Positions 11,666 through 20,320 are shown, counted from the stretch's first letter. The stretch is DNA of 57,011 nt from Blattamonas nauphoetae (GCA_033064195.1 JARBJD010000411.1:1-57011); one strand, 5' to 3'. Program-made: numbers and translations. The notes: generated from the letters alone by a model not told the origin.

Positions 11666-12490
11666 TCCATCTTTGTTTATTTCATTAAGTATGACTCCAT
11701 CGGTATTGTATCGAAGAATAATTGCTTCACACTTTTGTTTTCGTTGATAGACATTCCAGAAATGTTGAATATCAATTGGTGAGTTCAACTGAGGATAGAC
11801 TCTACTGATTCGTTCTCTATTGAATCCTCCAAAGATCCACATTGAATCGATATTTGACTTCATGTCTGCTGACAAACTGAAGAGCTCATGCAATGTCAGA
11901 AAGAATGTGAATTTCGGTTGTCGATTCTCCAGTAGTAGGTCCATTATTGTCATTCTATTTTTGGATGTTCTCCGTTCACCTAGGATTCTACGACAGTCAT
12001 CAAGGAGGATAATCGTTTGGAGATTCTTAACTGAGAAATCATCAATGTAAAGTGACTCAAACAGTTCATCTCTGCATTCATCTGTTATCTTGTTTTGCCA
12101 CTGATTGTCAATGATCTCTTCATAGGCCGCTTTAGACTGAGACAGTTCCAACAGAAATGGAAGAGCATCGTCGTATTTCACTTTGACATAAGGAACGTTC
12201 AATATTGGTTTGAATTTATCGAAGGTTGGATCAATGTTCTTATCAGTTACGAAGACAAATAAGTGAAACAGTTCATTCCGAACCTGAACATTTTGGAGTT
12301 TGGCAACCTCTCGAAGAGCATTAAATGTCTTCCCACTTCCTCTATTTCCAACAAGGACATTAACACTATTACGATTGAAATTGAGGTCTGGATGAATCTG
12401 AGATTGCACTTCATGAGAAACATTCCTACTAGATGCTTCACTTAATTTTGCATTCACATAGGCTGTTAGAGACATATTTGATTTGTTCAT
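11636..12490 (-). CDS. A32-like genome-packaging ATPase
   Basis: A 284-residue P-loop ATPase of the FtsK-HerA/A32 group, which in Polintons and large DNA viruses drives DNA into the capsid. Walker A is 'VGNRGSGKT' (residues about 47-55), Walker B 'TIILLDD' (about 163-169). The downstream helix 'LENRQPKFTFFLTLHELFSL' fits the sensor region of this family. The length is typical and the frame looks whole. It is the only reverse-strand gene among the core genes. It is divergent from the 321-aa gene (59 bases between starts) and overlaps the end of the 128-aa gene by 30 bases. The region before its ATG is AT-rich ('tttttaattagagttaaa') but only loosely like the shared motif. Confidence 0.88.
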   Translation of the reverse strand: MNKSNMSLTAYVNAKLSEASSRNVSHEVQSQIHPDLNFNRNSVNVLVGNRGSGKTFNALREVAKLQNVQVRNELFHLFVFVTDKNIDPTFDKFKPILNVPYVKVKYDDALPFLLELSQSKAAYEEIIDNQWQNKITDECRDELFESLYIDDFSVKNLQTIILLDDCRRILGERRTSKNRMTIMDLLLENRQPKFTFFLTLHELFSLSADMKSNIDSMWIFGGFNRERISRVYPQLNSPIDIQHFWNVYQRKQKCEAIILRYNTDGVILNEINKDGLIRRVRELL

Positions 12491-12524
12491 TTCTGATTTA
12501 ACTCTAATTAAAAATTACTTTTGG

Positions 12525-12540
12525 ATTTTTTATTTTGTAT
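12525..12540 (+). promoter_or_regulatory. T-rich start motif, 321-aa gene
   Basis: 'attttttattttgtat' lies 9 bases before the chosen ATG at 12550. Confidence 0.5.
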
Positions 12541-12549
12541 GAAATACAC

Positions 12550-13515
12550 ATGACTGAAAAGATAGTGTACCAACAATCAGCAACGTTAAGACAACCAAAA
12601 AGATTCGCAGCAGAAACTCAAGCAGCATTGAAAAAAATCTTTGCAGAAGATGATATTAGAACAACAATCAATCGTGCGTTAATTAGTGTTCCATCGGCGT
12701 TAGAATACATTGAAAGAAATGAACTCAATTGGGAAGTGATAGTGGAACAATATGGCAAAGTTCCAGATGTAATGGTCTATGACAAAGAAACTAAAGATCT
12801 GGTTGCAGTTAATGGTTTCATGTTAGCTCCATACACAAATAGACCAGTCAAAGAGACTTACTACTCAATGAATCCAACACCAGAAATGCGAAGACAAAAC
12901 AAGTACAAAACATTCTATCAAGATAATGGAAGGAGAATCAAAGCTGTGCATCGGAATTTTGTCAAACATGGTCAATATGAACTACCATCGAATTACAAAG
13001 AAATTAGCTATGCAGAAGCAAAGAAGAAGCGACTGAATCAACCATTTGCGATTATGAAGAAACTTGCTGGTGAATGGATGAACAATGTATTAAAGAGATA
13101 TCGTGCCAACAAAACAAATCCAGTTGATATTAGCAAAGGTGTGATTGACAATATTGTGTTCAATTCGATTCAATCCAAAGTTGGTTCAATGTTGTGGGAT
13201 CAATGGCTTACAGATAATGTTCAAGGCTACGATGGTACTTCAGACGAATGGAAGAAAATCAAACAAAGAAAAGACTTTAAAGAACGGGTTTATCCACGAT
13301 TTTATCAATTGATCGAGAGTGATAAAACATATTTGGAACAATTCTTCAATACATATTCATCACAGATATCTACAATTGCGAATGATATTCAACGTCAAGC
13401 CTACAGAACAAGAGATCTCACCACAAACCAATCTCAAATGCCAAACTATACTAGATTTGCTCAATTGCAGAAACAAATGGGAGAAGTTGAAAGTGAAAAT
13501 GAAAGTGGAGATTAA
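12550..13515 (+). CDS. Polinton 321-aa protein, unknown
   Basis: I chose the ATG at 12550 (MTEKIVYQQSATLRQ) because it is the first ATG in this frame after the T-rich motif at 12525-12540. A TTG 15 bases upstream would be the only alternative. The protein is basic, mixed and without membrane segments, with aromatic-rich stretches ('YNKYKTFYQDNGRRIKAVHR'-like at residues 120-145) and an acidic tail ('GEVESENESGD'). No known fold is recognised. Its place between the ATPase and capsid-type genes suggests a virion or assembly role by context only. The frame looks whole. Confidence 0.75.
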   Translation: MTEKIVYQQSATLRQPKRFAAETQAALKKIFAEDDIRTTINRALISVPSALEYIERNELNWEVIVEQYGKVPDVMVYDKETKDLVAVNGFMLAPYTNRPVKETYYSMNPTPEMRRQNKYKTFYQDNGRRIKAVHRNFVKHGQYELPSNYKEISYAEAKKKRLNQPFAIMKKLAGEWMNNVLKRYRANKTNPVDISKGVIDNIVFNSIQSKVGSMLWDQWLTDNVQGYDGTSDEWKKIKQRKDFKERVYPRFYQLIESDKTYLEQFFNTYSSQISTIANDIQRQAYRTRDLTTNQSQMPNYTRFAQLQKQMGEVESENESGD

Positions 13516-13530
13516 AAACATAAATATATA

Positions 13531-13552
13531 TTTTTTATTTTTATATAAAGTG
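13531..13552 (+). promoter_or_regulatory. T-rich start motif, 197-aa gene
   Basis: 'ttttttatttttatataaag' followed by 'tg' and the ATG at 13553. Confidence 0.55.
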
Positions 13553-14146
13553 ATGCAACCAATTCTAAGTTGTCAATTTACGAAACACACAAGTTCTTCT
13601 TCAGTACCAACATCAATCACCAACAATGTCATCATAGAGGATAGGAGTAAAGCTGGAGTTGACAATAGATCATCAAATGTCGAAATGGTCTCGCTAGAGG
13701 CTTCGAACCCTCCTTTGGGGAGAGAACGAGGTACTTGTGAACCACCATTGGAGACATATCCATCAGCGCCAATTCAATGTCGAACAATACCGCTACGAGA
13801 ATACGAATCTAATATTACAGCATTCAAAGATCAACTATTGCTAGTGTACAAGAATGCATTCGCTTGTGAAAAGAAACTATTGAATAACCTAATTGAACCA
13901 TCAAAGAAACTGATCACAAACCAAAGTGATTTATGTGCACTGATTGCTACACTCACTGGGATCAACGATGTGGTGATCGAATTGGATGATTTATCAACAA
14001 AATGTTCATGCATTACTGCTCTCCCAGTGTTTCGAACCATTTTCAAGATCCTTGTTGGTGGAAAAGATATGAGCATTGCCTTCAATGAAGCATACAACAC
14101 TATTCTCAATTATGGAATTTCATTGACGAAAGCAATACCCCGTTAG
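13553..14146 (+). CDS. Polinton 197-aa protein, unknown
   Basis: Starts MQPILSCQFTKHTSSSS, just after the motif 'tttttatttttatataaag' that is shared with the other element genes; this decided the start over longer upstream readings. The first 90 residues are low-complexity (Ser, Pro, Glu). The rest is a compact helical domain ('AFKDQLLLVYKNAFACEKKL ... TLTGINDVVIELDD'). No signal peptide is evident. It stands in the morphogenesis half of the element, but its function is unknown. Confidence 0.65.
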   Translation: MQPILSCQFTKHTSSSSVPTSITNNVIIEDRSKAGVDNRSSNVEMVSLEASNPPLGRERGTCEPPLETYPSAPIQCRTIPLREYESNITAFKDQLLLVYKNAFACEKKLLNNLIEPSKKLITNQSDLCALIATLTGINDVVIELDDLSTKCSCITALPVFRTIFKILVGGKDMSIAFNEAYNTILNYGISLTKAIPR

Positions 14147-14198
14147 GGCAGAAGTCTCTCATGAGATTATTTCCTCGCTAAAAATATAAATGAATTGA

Positions 14199-14217
14199 TT
14201 TTTTTATTTTTACATAA
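14199..14217 (+). promoter_or_regulatory. T-rich start motif, MAPG gene 1
   Basis: 'tttttttatttttacataa' abuts the ATG at 14218. Confidence 0.55.
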
Positions 14218-14529
14218 ATGGCACCAGGAAGTTTCAACAAACTCAAAAATATTGGCAAACAATTCTTTCAATTCATCAAACCTCTAGCTCCAACATTGCT
14301 TCAAGTCGGTGGTGGATTGCTCTCTCAAACGAACAGTAAATTTGGACAAACAGCAGGAGGAATTCTTAGTGGATTAGGAGGAATGATGGATTCGTACCAA
14401 CAGAAAAAAGCGATCAATCGAGCACCACAACAACCACAGATGATTGAGTACGAACCTCCACGAAATGCTCGGTACGTTAATGATGATATGCCCCAGTCGT
14501 CAAACTCAAAGATTCAATTCAAAGGCTAA
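14218..14529 (+). CDS. Small glycine-rich MAPG protein 1 (virion accessory candidate)
   Basis: 103 residues, starting MAPGSFNKLKNIGKQFFQFI. An amphipathic or hydrophobic start is followed by a Gly/Leu-rich stretch ('GGILSGLGGMMDS', residues about 54-66) and a polar Gln/Pro-rich tail. It shares the opening MAPG-x3-KL-x2-(I/V)GK with the next gene, so the two are probably old duplicates. Small amphipathic proteins beside capsid genes can be membrane-active or capsid-internal, as adenovirus pVI is; that role is inference. It has its own T-rich motif immediately upstream. Confidence 0.65.
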   Translation: MAPGSFNKLKNIGKQFFQFIKPLAPTLLQVGGGLLSQTNSKFGQTAGGILSGLGGMMDSYQQKKAINRAPQQPQMIEYEPPRNARYVNDDMPQSSNSKIQFKG

Positions 14530-14550
14530 TCATTCACTAATGATCAAATA

Positions 14551-14566
14551 TTTTTATTTTACATAA
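14551..14566 (+). promoter_or_regulatory. T-rich start motif, MAPG gene 2
   Basis: 'tttttattttacataa' abuts the ATG at 14567. Confidence 0.55.
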
Positions 14567-14866
14567 ATGGCACCAGGTTGGTTATCAAAATTAGCAGCAG
14601 TTGGCAAAAACATACTCAGAGTTGGAGCTCCATTTCTGAATCTCATTCCCTTTGTTGGACCAGTGATTTCAAAGATTGCTCAGACAGGTGTAGAGATGAT
14701 ACCAGATGTGAAATCGGATCAGCAAATCCATGCAGAAAAGATGGCGCAATACGAGCAAGCAATCAATGAAGGAAATACAGCACTTGCGAACAAACTCAGA
14801 GACGAAATACTGAGACTGGAAGAAAAAATGAAACCTAAAATGAGGAAACCAAAAAAGAAAAAGTAA
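14567..14866 (+). CDS. Small MAPG protein 2 with basic tail (virion accessory candidate)
   Basis: 99 residues, starting MAPGWLSKLAAVGKNILRV. The N-terminal half is hydrophobic ('FLNLIPFVGPVISKIAQTG'), then comes a charged helix with heptad-like spacing, and the protein ends in a very basic tail (MRKPKKKK). The combination of a membrane-active-like front and a nucleic-acid-binding tail suits a capsid-internal protein, by inference only. It lies 37 bases after the previous gene and 41 bases before the first capsid-like gene, with its own T-rich motif. The frame looks whole. Confidence 0.65.
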   Translation: MAPGWLSKLAAVGKNILRVGAPFLNLIPFVGPVISKIAQTGVEMIPDVKSDQQIHAEKMAQYEQAINEGNTALANKLRDEILRLEEKMKPKMRKPKKKK

Positions 14867-14888
14867 CTAGAGTTAAAACATTAATGTA

Positions 14889-14907
14889 ATTTTTTATTTT
14901 TGTTAAA
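14889..14907 (+). promoter_or_regulatory. T-rich start motif, capsid-like gene 1
   Basis: 'attttttatttttgttaaa' abuts the ATG at 14908. Confidence 0.55.
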
Positions 14908-16776
14908 ATGAACTCGCATATAACACATCTGACAAACAAAAGACATGGAGCCTCAACATTAACTGGCAATAGCACTGGATCAATAAAGTACACCAGAGAT
15001 GACATTGGTCAAATCCAACAGCAACTAATGTCTGAACACCACGTTAATTATCTTCTGAATGATGGAGCACACAGTACTTCTATTCAAGAATTGAAACCAT
15101 CAGAGAATTCACGATTCTATAGAGGACAAGAGATAATCATTCCATTGACTGGTAATCAAGACATTTGTCAAATTGATGATTCATTCAGTACGTTCACAAT
15201 CACAACCACTTTGAAAGTCAACAATTGGAACATTACCCCAGACAAAGTTGGATCATACTCCAATGAAAGAATATTTATGTTCGTAGGACTGAAGCATTCA
15301 GCATCAATCTTTAGTAGATTCACAGTTCTTCACAACAATCAAAGAATCATTAGCACTTCAAACAATGATGTCTCAATGGAATCACACATCTACAACATGA
15401 TTAAACCAAAGAGTCAATTGGAGAATCGAAAACATTCGCACACTCCTTGGGAAAATGCTTGGAAGCATGATGAATCTGTCGCTGGTGTTTATATTCCATT
15501 ATCATCTTTCACTACAGTGTCACAAGCAGGTGCTTTCATTGACACAATTGACGTACCAATTCGAATATCAATCAATCTTGAAGATCTTCTCATTTTCTCT
15601 GGAATGACTGATTATCCAAGATGTCTCTTTGGTGATTTAAAATTAAGTGTGTACATGAATGAGGATGCGTTCGTGTGTTGTCCAGTAAATCCTGAGCTTA
15701 CTTTGAAAAATACACTTTCATCCTTCTTTAATGTTGGCTTAACAAGACCACCAATTCATCATGCGATCGCTGATTGTCACCAACATCGTCCATGGTTTTT
15801 CCATTCTCTACTAGCAAACTGCACCAAGAATTTCGTTCAGATTGGTCAATCATTTAGGATATCAGCAGTGACTCAAGACATTTATTACAACTCAGCAGGA
15901 ACAGTTGCTAAAGAACCAGAATTTGTGGATCAGTATATATCATTGAACATTATTGATTACCGCGTTGATGATGTGTATTGCATGAGTGCTGGATACCAAA
16001 TGAAAGAAATAGCGAAAGAGAATCTGAAGAAAATGTATCAGGATCGTCCAGGAACAATTCCAGCAGAAAAGATCTCGTTCTATCCATTTCAGAAGACACC
16101 AACAGCAACAGGAATTGATTGTACTCAGCAAATGGTTCTCGTTAATGCCAAGGATATCATGCTCCTCTTCCGTCACTACGATAATGAAGTCACCTGTTTC
16201 CACAACCCAATGCAGAAAGATCTTCGTATGCATCTCCTCGACAAATACTATCCAGATAACTGGACATCAACCATTGGAGCTCGCTTCTATCAGTTCGCAT
16301 TATCAACTCTCAATCTTGATTCATACCTGACTGTTCCTGATGATCTGGAGCGATCATTAACAGATTCACTTGTTGAGGAACAACTCGAAGGTGATGGAAC
16401 ATATACTGGAGAAAAAATGACAAGAGTGCGACCGATTCATGACAATACTGACTTCCTCTTGTGCTTCTCAACTCAAAGAAGTGGATGTCCGACAAACTGT
16501 AATGATTCAATCAGTTCCAGAGGTCAAAATATTCCAGTCACATTGAGATCAAATCCGATTTACCAAGGAGTGATTGACACATACTATACTGTTCTCGATC
16601 CAAGTCAAAAGGGTGGTGACATGACAACATTTACGCATCCTCCAGCACCGATTCTAGCAACAACTGCAACAACGTGGTGGGTATTACGATTCAGCAGTGA
16701 TATACCGATTGTTGAATACTATCCAAACCACACATTGAAAGCACTCCACAAGGAACTTGGAATAATGAAATCATAA
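14908..16776 (+). CDS. Capsid-like protein 1 (major capsid candidate)
   Basis: 622 residues, starting MNSHITHLTNKRHGAS. Size, position (after the packaging ATPase and small virion-type genes) and beta-rich sequence without membrane segments fit the double-jelly-roll major capsid protein of Polintons. It is paralogous to the next gene. Shared segments are 'SHIYNMIKPK...TPWENAW' against 'SFLYHTFKSQ...SLWENVQ', 'YPRCLFGDLKLSV' against 'YPHSIFGNLRLRF', and a similar tail ('NPIYQGVIDTYY', 'PPAPILA'). The frame looks whole. The fold is inferred from context and needs a structure-based comparison; an alternative is a different large virion protein. Confidence 0.65.
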   Translation: MNSHITHLTNKRHGASTLTGNSTGSIKYTRDDIGQIQQQLMSEHHVNYLLNDGAHSTSIQELKPSENSRFYRGQEIIIPLTGNQDICQIDDSFSTFTITTTLKVNNWNITPDKVGSYSNERIFMFVGLKHSASIFSRFTVLHNNQRIISTSNNDVSMESHIYNMIKPKSQLENRKHSHTPWENAWKHDESVAGVYIPLSSFTTVSQAGAFIDTIDVPIRISINLEDLLIFSGMTDYPRCLFGDLKLSVYMNEDAFVCCPVNPELTLKNTLSSFFNVGLTRPPIHHAIADCHQHRPWFFHSLLANCTKNFVQIGQSFRISAVTQDIYYNSAGTVAKEPEFVDQYISLNIIDYRVDDVYCMSAGYQMKEIAKENLKKMYQDRPGTIPAEKISFYPFQKTPTATGIDCTQQMVLVNAKDIMLLFRHYDNEVTCFHNPMQKDLRMHLLDKYYPDNWTSTIGARFYQFALSTLNLDSYLTVPDDLERSLTDSLVEEQLEGDGTYTGEKMTRVRPIHDNTDFLLCFSTQRSGCPTNCNDSISSRGQNIPVTLRSNPIYQGVIDTYYTVLDPSQKGGDMTTFTHPPAPILATTATTWWVLRFSSDIPIVEYYPNHTLKALHKELGIMKS

Positions 16777-16802
16777 AACAGTCAAAGAAAATAATGAAAT
16801 TG

Positions 16803-16822
16803 TATTTTTTATTTTTCTATAA
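16803..16822 (+). promoter_or_regulatory. T-rich start motif, capsid-like gene 2
   Basis: 'tattttttatttttctataa' abuts the ATG at 16823. Confidence 0.55.
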
Positions 16823-18538
16823 ATGAGAAGTATCAAGTCTAATCAATCCAAACCAACATCGACACTAATTGAACAAATTGAAGTGCAATCGTATATGCCA
16901 AAACAGTGGGATTCAGAACCTCATGTGTATTCTATTCAGGAAGTGCATCCAACAAATCCTCCAATGCCATGCAGAATCACAGATGAAATTGAAGTCCCAT
17001 TGTGTTATGACGGTCATGATGTGACTGACTTTTCGAAGAGTCATTTGCGAATAGATCTAACAATCACTGTCTCAGTTACCAAGCCTACGGAGACACTATA
17101 CATTGAAGAAGGTGGATTATACGGAATGTTCTTCGGATTCAAATCATCATCTGATGCAATTCGAGATATGAGACTCGTCGACAGTCAAGGAAACATTATT
17201 GACAATTCACTTCAGAATAATCATGTTCACGAATCATTTCTGTATCACACTTTCAAGTCTCAAGAAGAGAAAAACAACATGAAGCATTGCTACAGTCTTT
17301 GGGAAAATGTTCAGAGAATGGATCCAAGTGCCTGTGGATTCTACTACACTCCCATTTTCACAAACAGCAAGCCATTTCCCCCATCAATCACATTTACTAT
17401 TCCATTAGTTATTCCGTTTGTTAATTTACTGCCATTGAGTACATTTGATCAATATCCACATTCCATCTTTGGTAATTTACGTTTGAGATTCCATTTAACA
17501 ACTGATTCGCTTGTGTATTGTCCCATTCGACCATCAACTGTCGTTCGAAAACACCTTCATGAATCAACTGATGCTGCTTCCGGTGGTTGGTCAGCATTGA
17601 ATTCAGTGGGTCAATCTCGAATACAAATTATGCACAACGGAGATTACACTAATTTAACACAGGAATTTACCCAAATCGGAAATCCAGTTTACCAATACCA
17701 AATGCTTGAGCTTCAAAGCACTGCTGGAGTCGTTGCAAATACTTTATTCATGAAATCCACATCGACTGTTCTTAATACATCAGTTGATAAAGTCACATCT
17801 ATTTGCTACGGATATCAAATCACTGATGCAACGAAACAATCACTGATCAACACTTATTCAAAGACTCTTTATGTTCTCAAAGCTGAAAGAATTGACACAC
17901 AGTCATTTCAATCAAAAGCTAATGCAATGGGAGTGAGATCGAACATTAGTATCAAACTCAACAATCTCATGAATCTAATGTGCTTATTCCCTGAAAGACC
18001 AAATGAATGTACAGTCTTCAGAAATCCTCAATATGTTGGTCAATTCGAAATGCTTGGATCCAACTTTCCCAATTTCCCAATGTCATCAATCTCGCCAGAG
18101 TTCTATCAAATGATGATGGTGAATGGTGATTTCATTGGATGTTCTGCAACTGAAGAGTTTGAGAATTCGATATGTGCTTCTCGTCACATCACGTATCACT
18201 ATCATGGACAAGACTTTACAAAAGTGAGAAGTAGAGCTGCAACGGATGCGACTTCTTTCACTTTCATGGTTCCAACTGATCGAAGTGAAATTGCTGGTGG
18301 TGAAGAAGGCATTTCGACATCAGAATCAGTCAACATTGTCTACAGAGGAACGCCAATCAATCAGGGTGCTCTGGATCCATATTTCACATCAACTCCAGAA
18401 GGTCCTCCTCCACCAATTTTGGCATTACATCAAGCAACATACTGGTTGTTCTGGATTGAGAATGGACAACCACGAGTACGATATGTCATTGATCGTCGAC
18501 TCCAAGAAGCGTATGAAGAGGTGAAGAGAGGATACTGA
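16823..18538 (+). CDS. Capsid-like protein 2, paralogue of the preceding gene
   Basis: 571 residues, starting MRSIKSNQSKPTSTLIEQ, 46 bases after the first capsid-like gene and behind its own T-rich motif (16803-16822). It has the same overall plan as its neighbour: an N-terminal polar arm, a central 'HESFLYHTFKSQEEKNN ... CYSLWENVQ' block, 'DQYPHSIFGNLRLRFHL', and a C-terminal 'GTPINQGALDPYF ... PPPPILALHQATYW'. Polintons normally have one major capsid gene plus a smaller penton gene, so a tandem pair of full-size paralogues is unusual. It could be a second capsomer type or a specialised vertex protein. The frame looks whole. Confidence 0.65.
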   Translation: MRSIKSNQSKPTSTLIEQIEVQSYMPKQWDSEPHVYSIQEVHPTNPPMPCRITDEIEVPLCYDGHDVTDFSKSHLRIDLTITVSVTKPTETLYIEEGGLYGMFFGFKSSSDAIRDMRLVDSQGNIIDNSLQNNHVHESFLYHTFKSQEEKNNMKHCYSLWENVQRMDPSACGFYYTPIFTNSKPFPPSITFTIPLVIPFVNLLPLSTFDQYPHSIFGNLRLRFHLTTDSLVYCPIRPSTVVRKHLHESTDAASGGWSALNSVGQSRIQIMHNGDYTNLTQEFTQIGNPVYQYQMLELQSTAGVVANTLFMKSTSTVLNTSVDKVTSICYGYQITDATKQSLINTYSKTLYVLKAERIDTQSFQSKANAMGVRSNISIKLNNLMNLMCLFPERPNECTVFRNPQYVGQFEMLGSNFPNFPMSSISPEFYQMMMVNGDFIGCSATEEFENSICASRHITYHYHGQDFTKVRSRAATDATSFTFMVPTDRSEIAGGEEGISTSESVNIVYRGTPINQGALDPYFTSTPEGPPPPILALHQATYWLFWIENGQPRVRYVIDRRLQEAYEEVKRGY

Positions 18539-18555
18539 ATCAAACAAATATGAAA

Positions 18556-18578
18556 TTTTATTTTTGTTTAAAACAGTT
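18556..18578 (+). promoter_or_regulatory. T-rich start motif, 136-aa gene
   Basis: 'ttttatttttgtttaaaaca' a few bases before the ATG at 18579. Confidence 0.5.
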
Positions 18579-18989
18579 ATGGTCAAACGTTATTTCTCTA
18601 TTCAAAATTCAAAAACTGCTCAATTCCCTCCTGATTTTACCAATTCCAGAAATCAAAAATATGTTCACTTCCTCGACTGCAAACTCATTCATGTGAAGGA
18701 AGAAATTGGTGATTCGTCAACAGTCATCTCCAAAGATATTCCTCAGAATTTCACAATCCATGCTGATTGGATTCAGACAGATGCTCACAATGATTCTTAT
18801 GTTGCTTTCTGTAACGAACAGATTGCGAAACGAAAGAAGTGGGAATTAAGCACTCGACAATCAATGGTGAAGATCTGGTTCAAAGACAGCTCTGGTGAAT
18901 CAATTGAGATGGAGACAACGGAGACAATTAATGGCAAAATAATCAAAGAGTATTATGAATTTCTGGTTGATCTCATGTTGGAATACTAA
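18579..18989 (+). CDS. Small capsid-module protein (penton/minor capsid candidate)
   Basis: 136 residues from the ATG at 18579 (MVKRYFSIQNSKTAQFPPDF), the first ATG after the T-rich motif at 18556-18578. The sequence alternates short beta-like segments ('FTIHADWIQTDAHNDSYVAF', 'QSMVKIWFKDSSGESIEME') and would suit a single jelly-roll. It lies directly after the two large capsid-like genes, where Polintons often keep the minor capsid gene. It is shorter than usual minor capsid proteins (about 250 aa), so this is a candidate only. It ends 35 bases before the right TIR. Confidence 0.5.
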   Translation: MVKRYFSIQNSKTAQFPPDFTNSRNQKYVHFLDCKLIHVKEEIGDSSTVISKDIPQNFTIHADWIQTDAHNDSYVAFCNEQIAKRKKWELSTRQSMVKIWFKDSSGESIEMETTETINGKIIKEYYEFLVDLMLEY

Positions 18990-19678
18990 TGATGACATAT
19001 ATTTTTGTCCGAACTGTAATGAAAAACAAAAATACGTGAAGGTTCGTTCCATTTTACGTTCGTGAGAGTTTCCATAAGACAACCCGATACTCCTTTGGGG
19101 ATCATTCTATCGTGATCCTACTTCATGACTAACACTGGCGAAGTCCTTGAAGGAATAAGCATTGGGTGGGCATGATTTACGGTCACATCTAAGTGATGCC
19201 AACATGAACCCCGGAGCGGATTTATGAAATCCACCGTCTCCAACACAACCTCCAAGTAGTTCTACGCATTAATCACAAGGGCACCATTTTGCCTGAGCAT
19301 CAAGGGAAATTACGTCGAGGTCTCACACTTGAACATTTTGGACCTACTCTTCATATGCGAAATAAAAAATCCGAAAAAAAATAAATCGGCCTTAATTTTG
19401 AAAATTCCCATAAGTCCACATAATGTTGTCAGATCACTCCAGAAACATGATAAATTAACTTGCCGTGTCGATATTGACTTTGTTGGTACAATTTTGGGTG
19501 ACCACAAAAATAAAGGTCAATTTTTAAAAATTCATTTTTTTTATTCTCTATGGAGTTACTTCATCAAGTGGTGGACTTTTCAAAAATGAAAATCAAATTT
19601 TGACCTGGGGCACCTAGTCCACCTGGGTCACCATTTAGTCCGGAATAATCAATGAGTAGAAAAATAATCTATTCGTCA

Positions 19679-20296
19679 TTATTGATTTGGAGATTCATCG
19701 ATGGAGTTCTTGATTGTCTTTCCTCTCAAGTGAGGTTTTCTCTTTGCTCTGAACCATTCGTCAAGTCTCGCTTTGTATACTTTATCATCACCAATCACTC
19801 GATAGTGAAAAGGAATGTGTACTTTCTTGTACTCATCAATGAGTTCACAATTATGCTTTCTCAGTTCGTTTTCAACAAACGATTGAGTGTAATGCTTACG
19901 CTTCATCTTATGTGTTCTGACTCCTTTCATCCATTGTGATGGTTTGATTCTCCATTCAACTCCTTCATGAAGATATTTCACTACTGACTCTGATGTTTTG
20001 TATTCACCAACGAGTTCACAATTCTCACTGTGTAGTGACTCAATGAATTTTTCTTTATTGCAACAGATATCGAATCTGTGATACATGTTTGGGTTCAGAT
20101 GTGGTCTTGCTCCTTTAATGAAAGTAGGAATGTAAACTCGATAAATCTCATCAGGTTTATCTTCACTCGCATAATCGAAAGTACCATGTGCCAAATATGA
20201 GGTTCCAGAACGATTCAGAACTGGTTCGGTGATTAGTATTAATTTTTCATTCTTTAGAGTCTCATTAAGTTTGTTTGGTGTAAGCTGATTCGTCAT
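19679..20296 (-). CDS. TIR-borne three-repeat protein, right copy
   Basis: 205 residues, starting MTNQLTPNKLNETLKNEKL. I see three units of about 55-60 residues. Each ends in a basic motif followed by His: 'IKGARPH', 'MKGVRTH' and 'RAKRKPH'. Units 2 and 3 also share 'NCEL(V/I)(G/D)EYK' near their start and a W about 10 residues before the end. The layout recalls small repeated DNA-binding modules of large DNA viruses and phages, but I cannot name the family. A nearly identical copy lies in the left TIR, so the element has one at each end. It is transcribed inward, behind a T-rich motif. A role in recognising or protecting element ends is inference. Confidence 0.7.
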   Translation of the reverse strand: MTNQLTPNKLNETLKNEKLILITEPVLNRSGTSYLAHGTFDYASEDKPDEIYRVYIPTFIKGARPHLNPNMYHRFDICCNKEKFIESLHSENCELVGEYKTSESVVKYLHEGVEWRIKPSQWMKGVRTHKMKRKHYTQSFVENELRKHNCELIDEYKKVHIPFHYRVIGDDKVYKARLDEWFRAKRKPHLRGKTIKNSIDESPNQ

Positions 20297-20320
20297 TTAA
20301 TACAAAATAAAAAAAATCAG
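20297..20320 (-). promoter_or_regulatory. T-rich start motif, right TIR gene
   Basis: On the minus strand 'ttttttttattttgtattaa' abuts the ATG at 20296, matching the left copy. Confidence 0.55.

Noticed and set aside
12535-12549. Earlier TTG start for the 321-aa Polinton gene
   Set aside because: It falls inside the T-rich motif; the first ATG at 12550 fits the spacing seen at other element genes.
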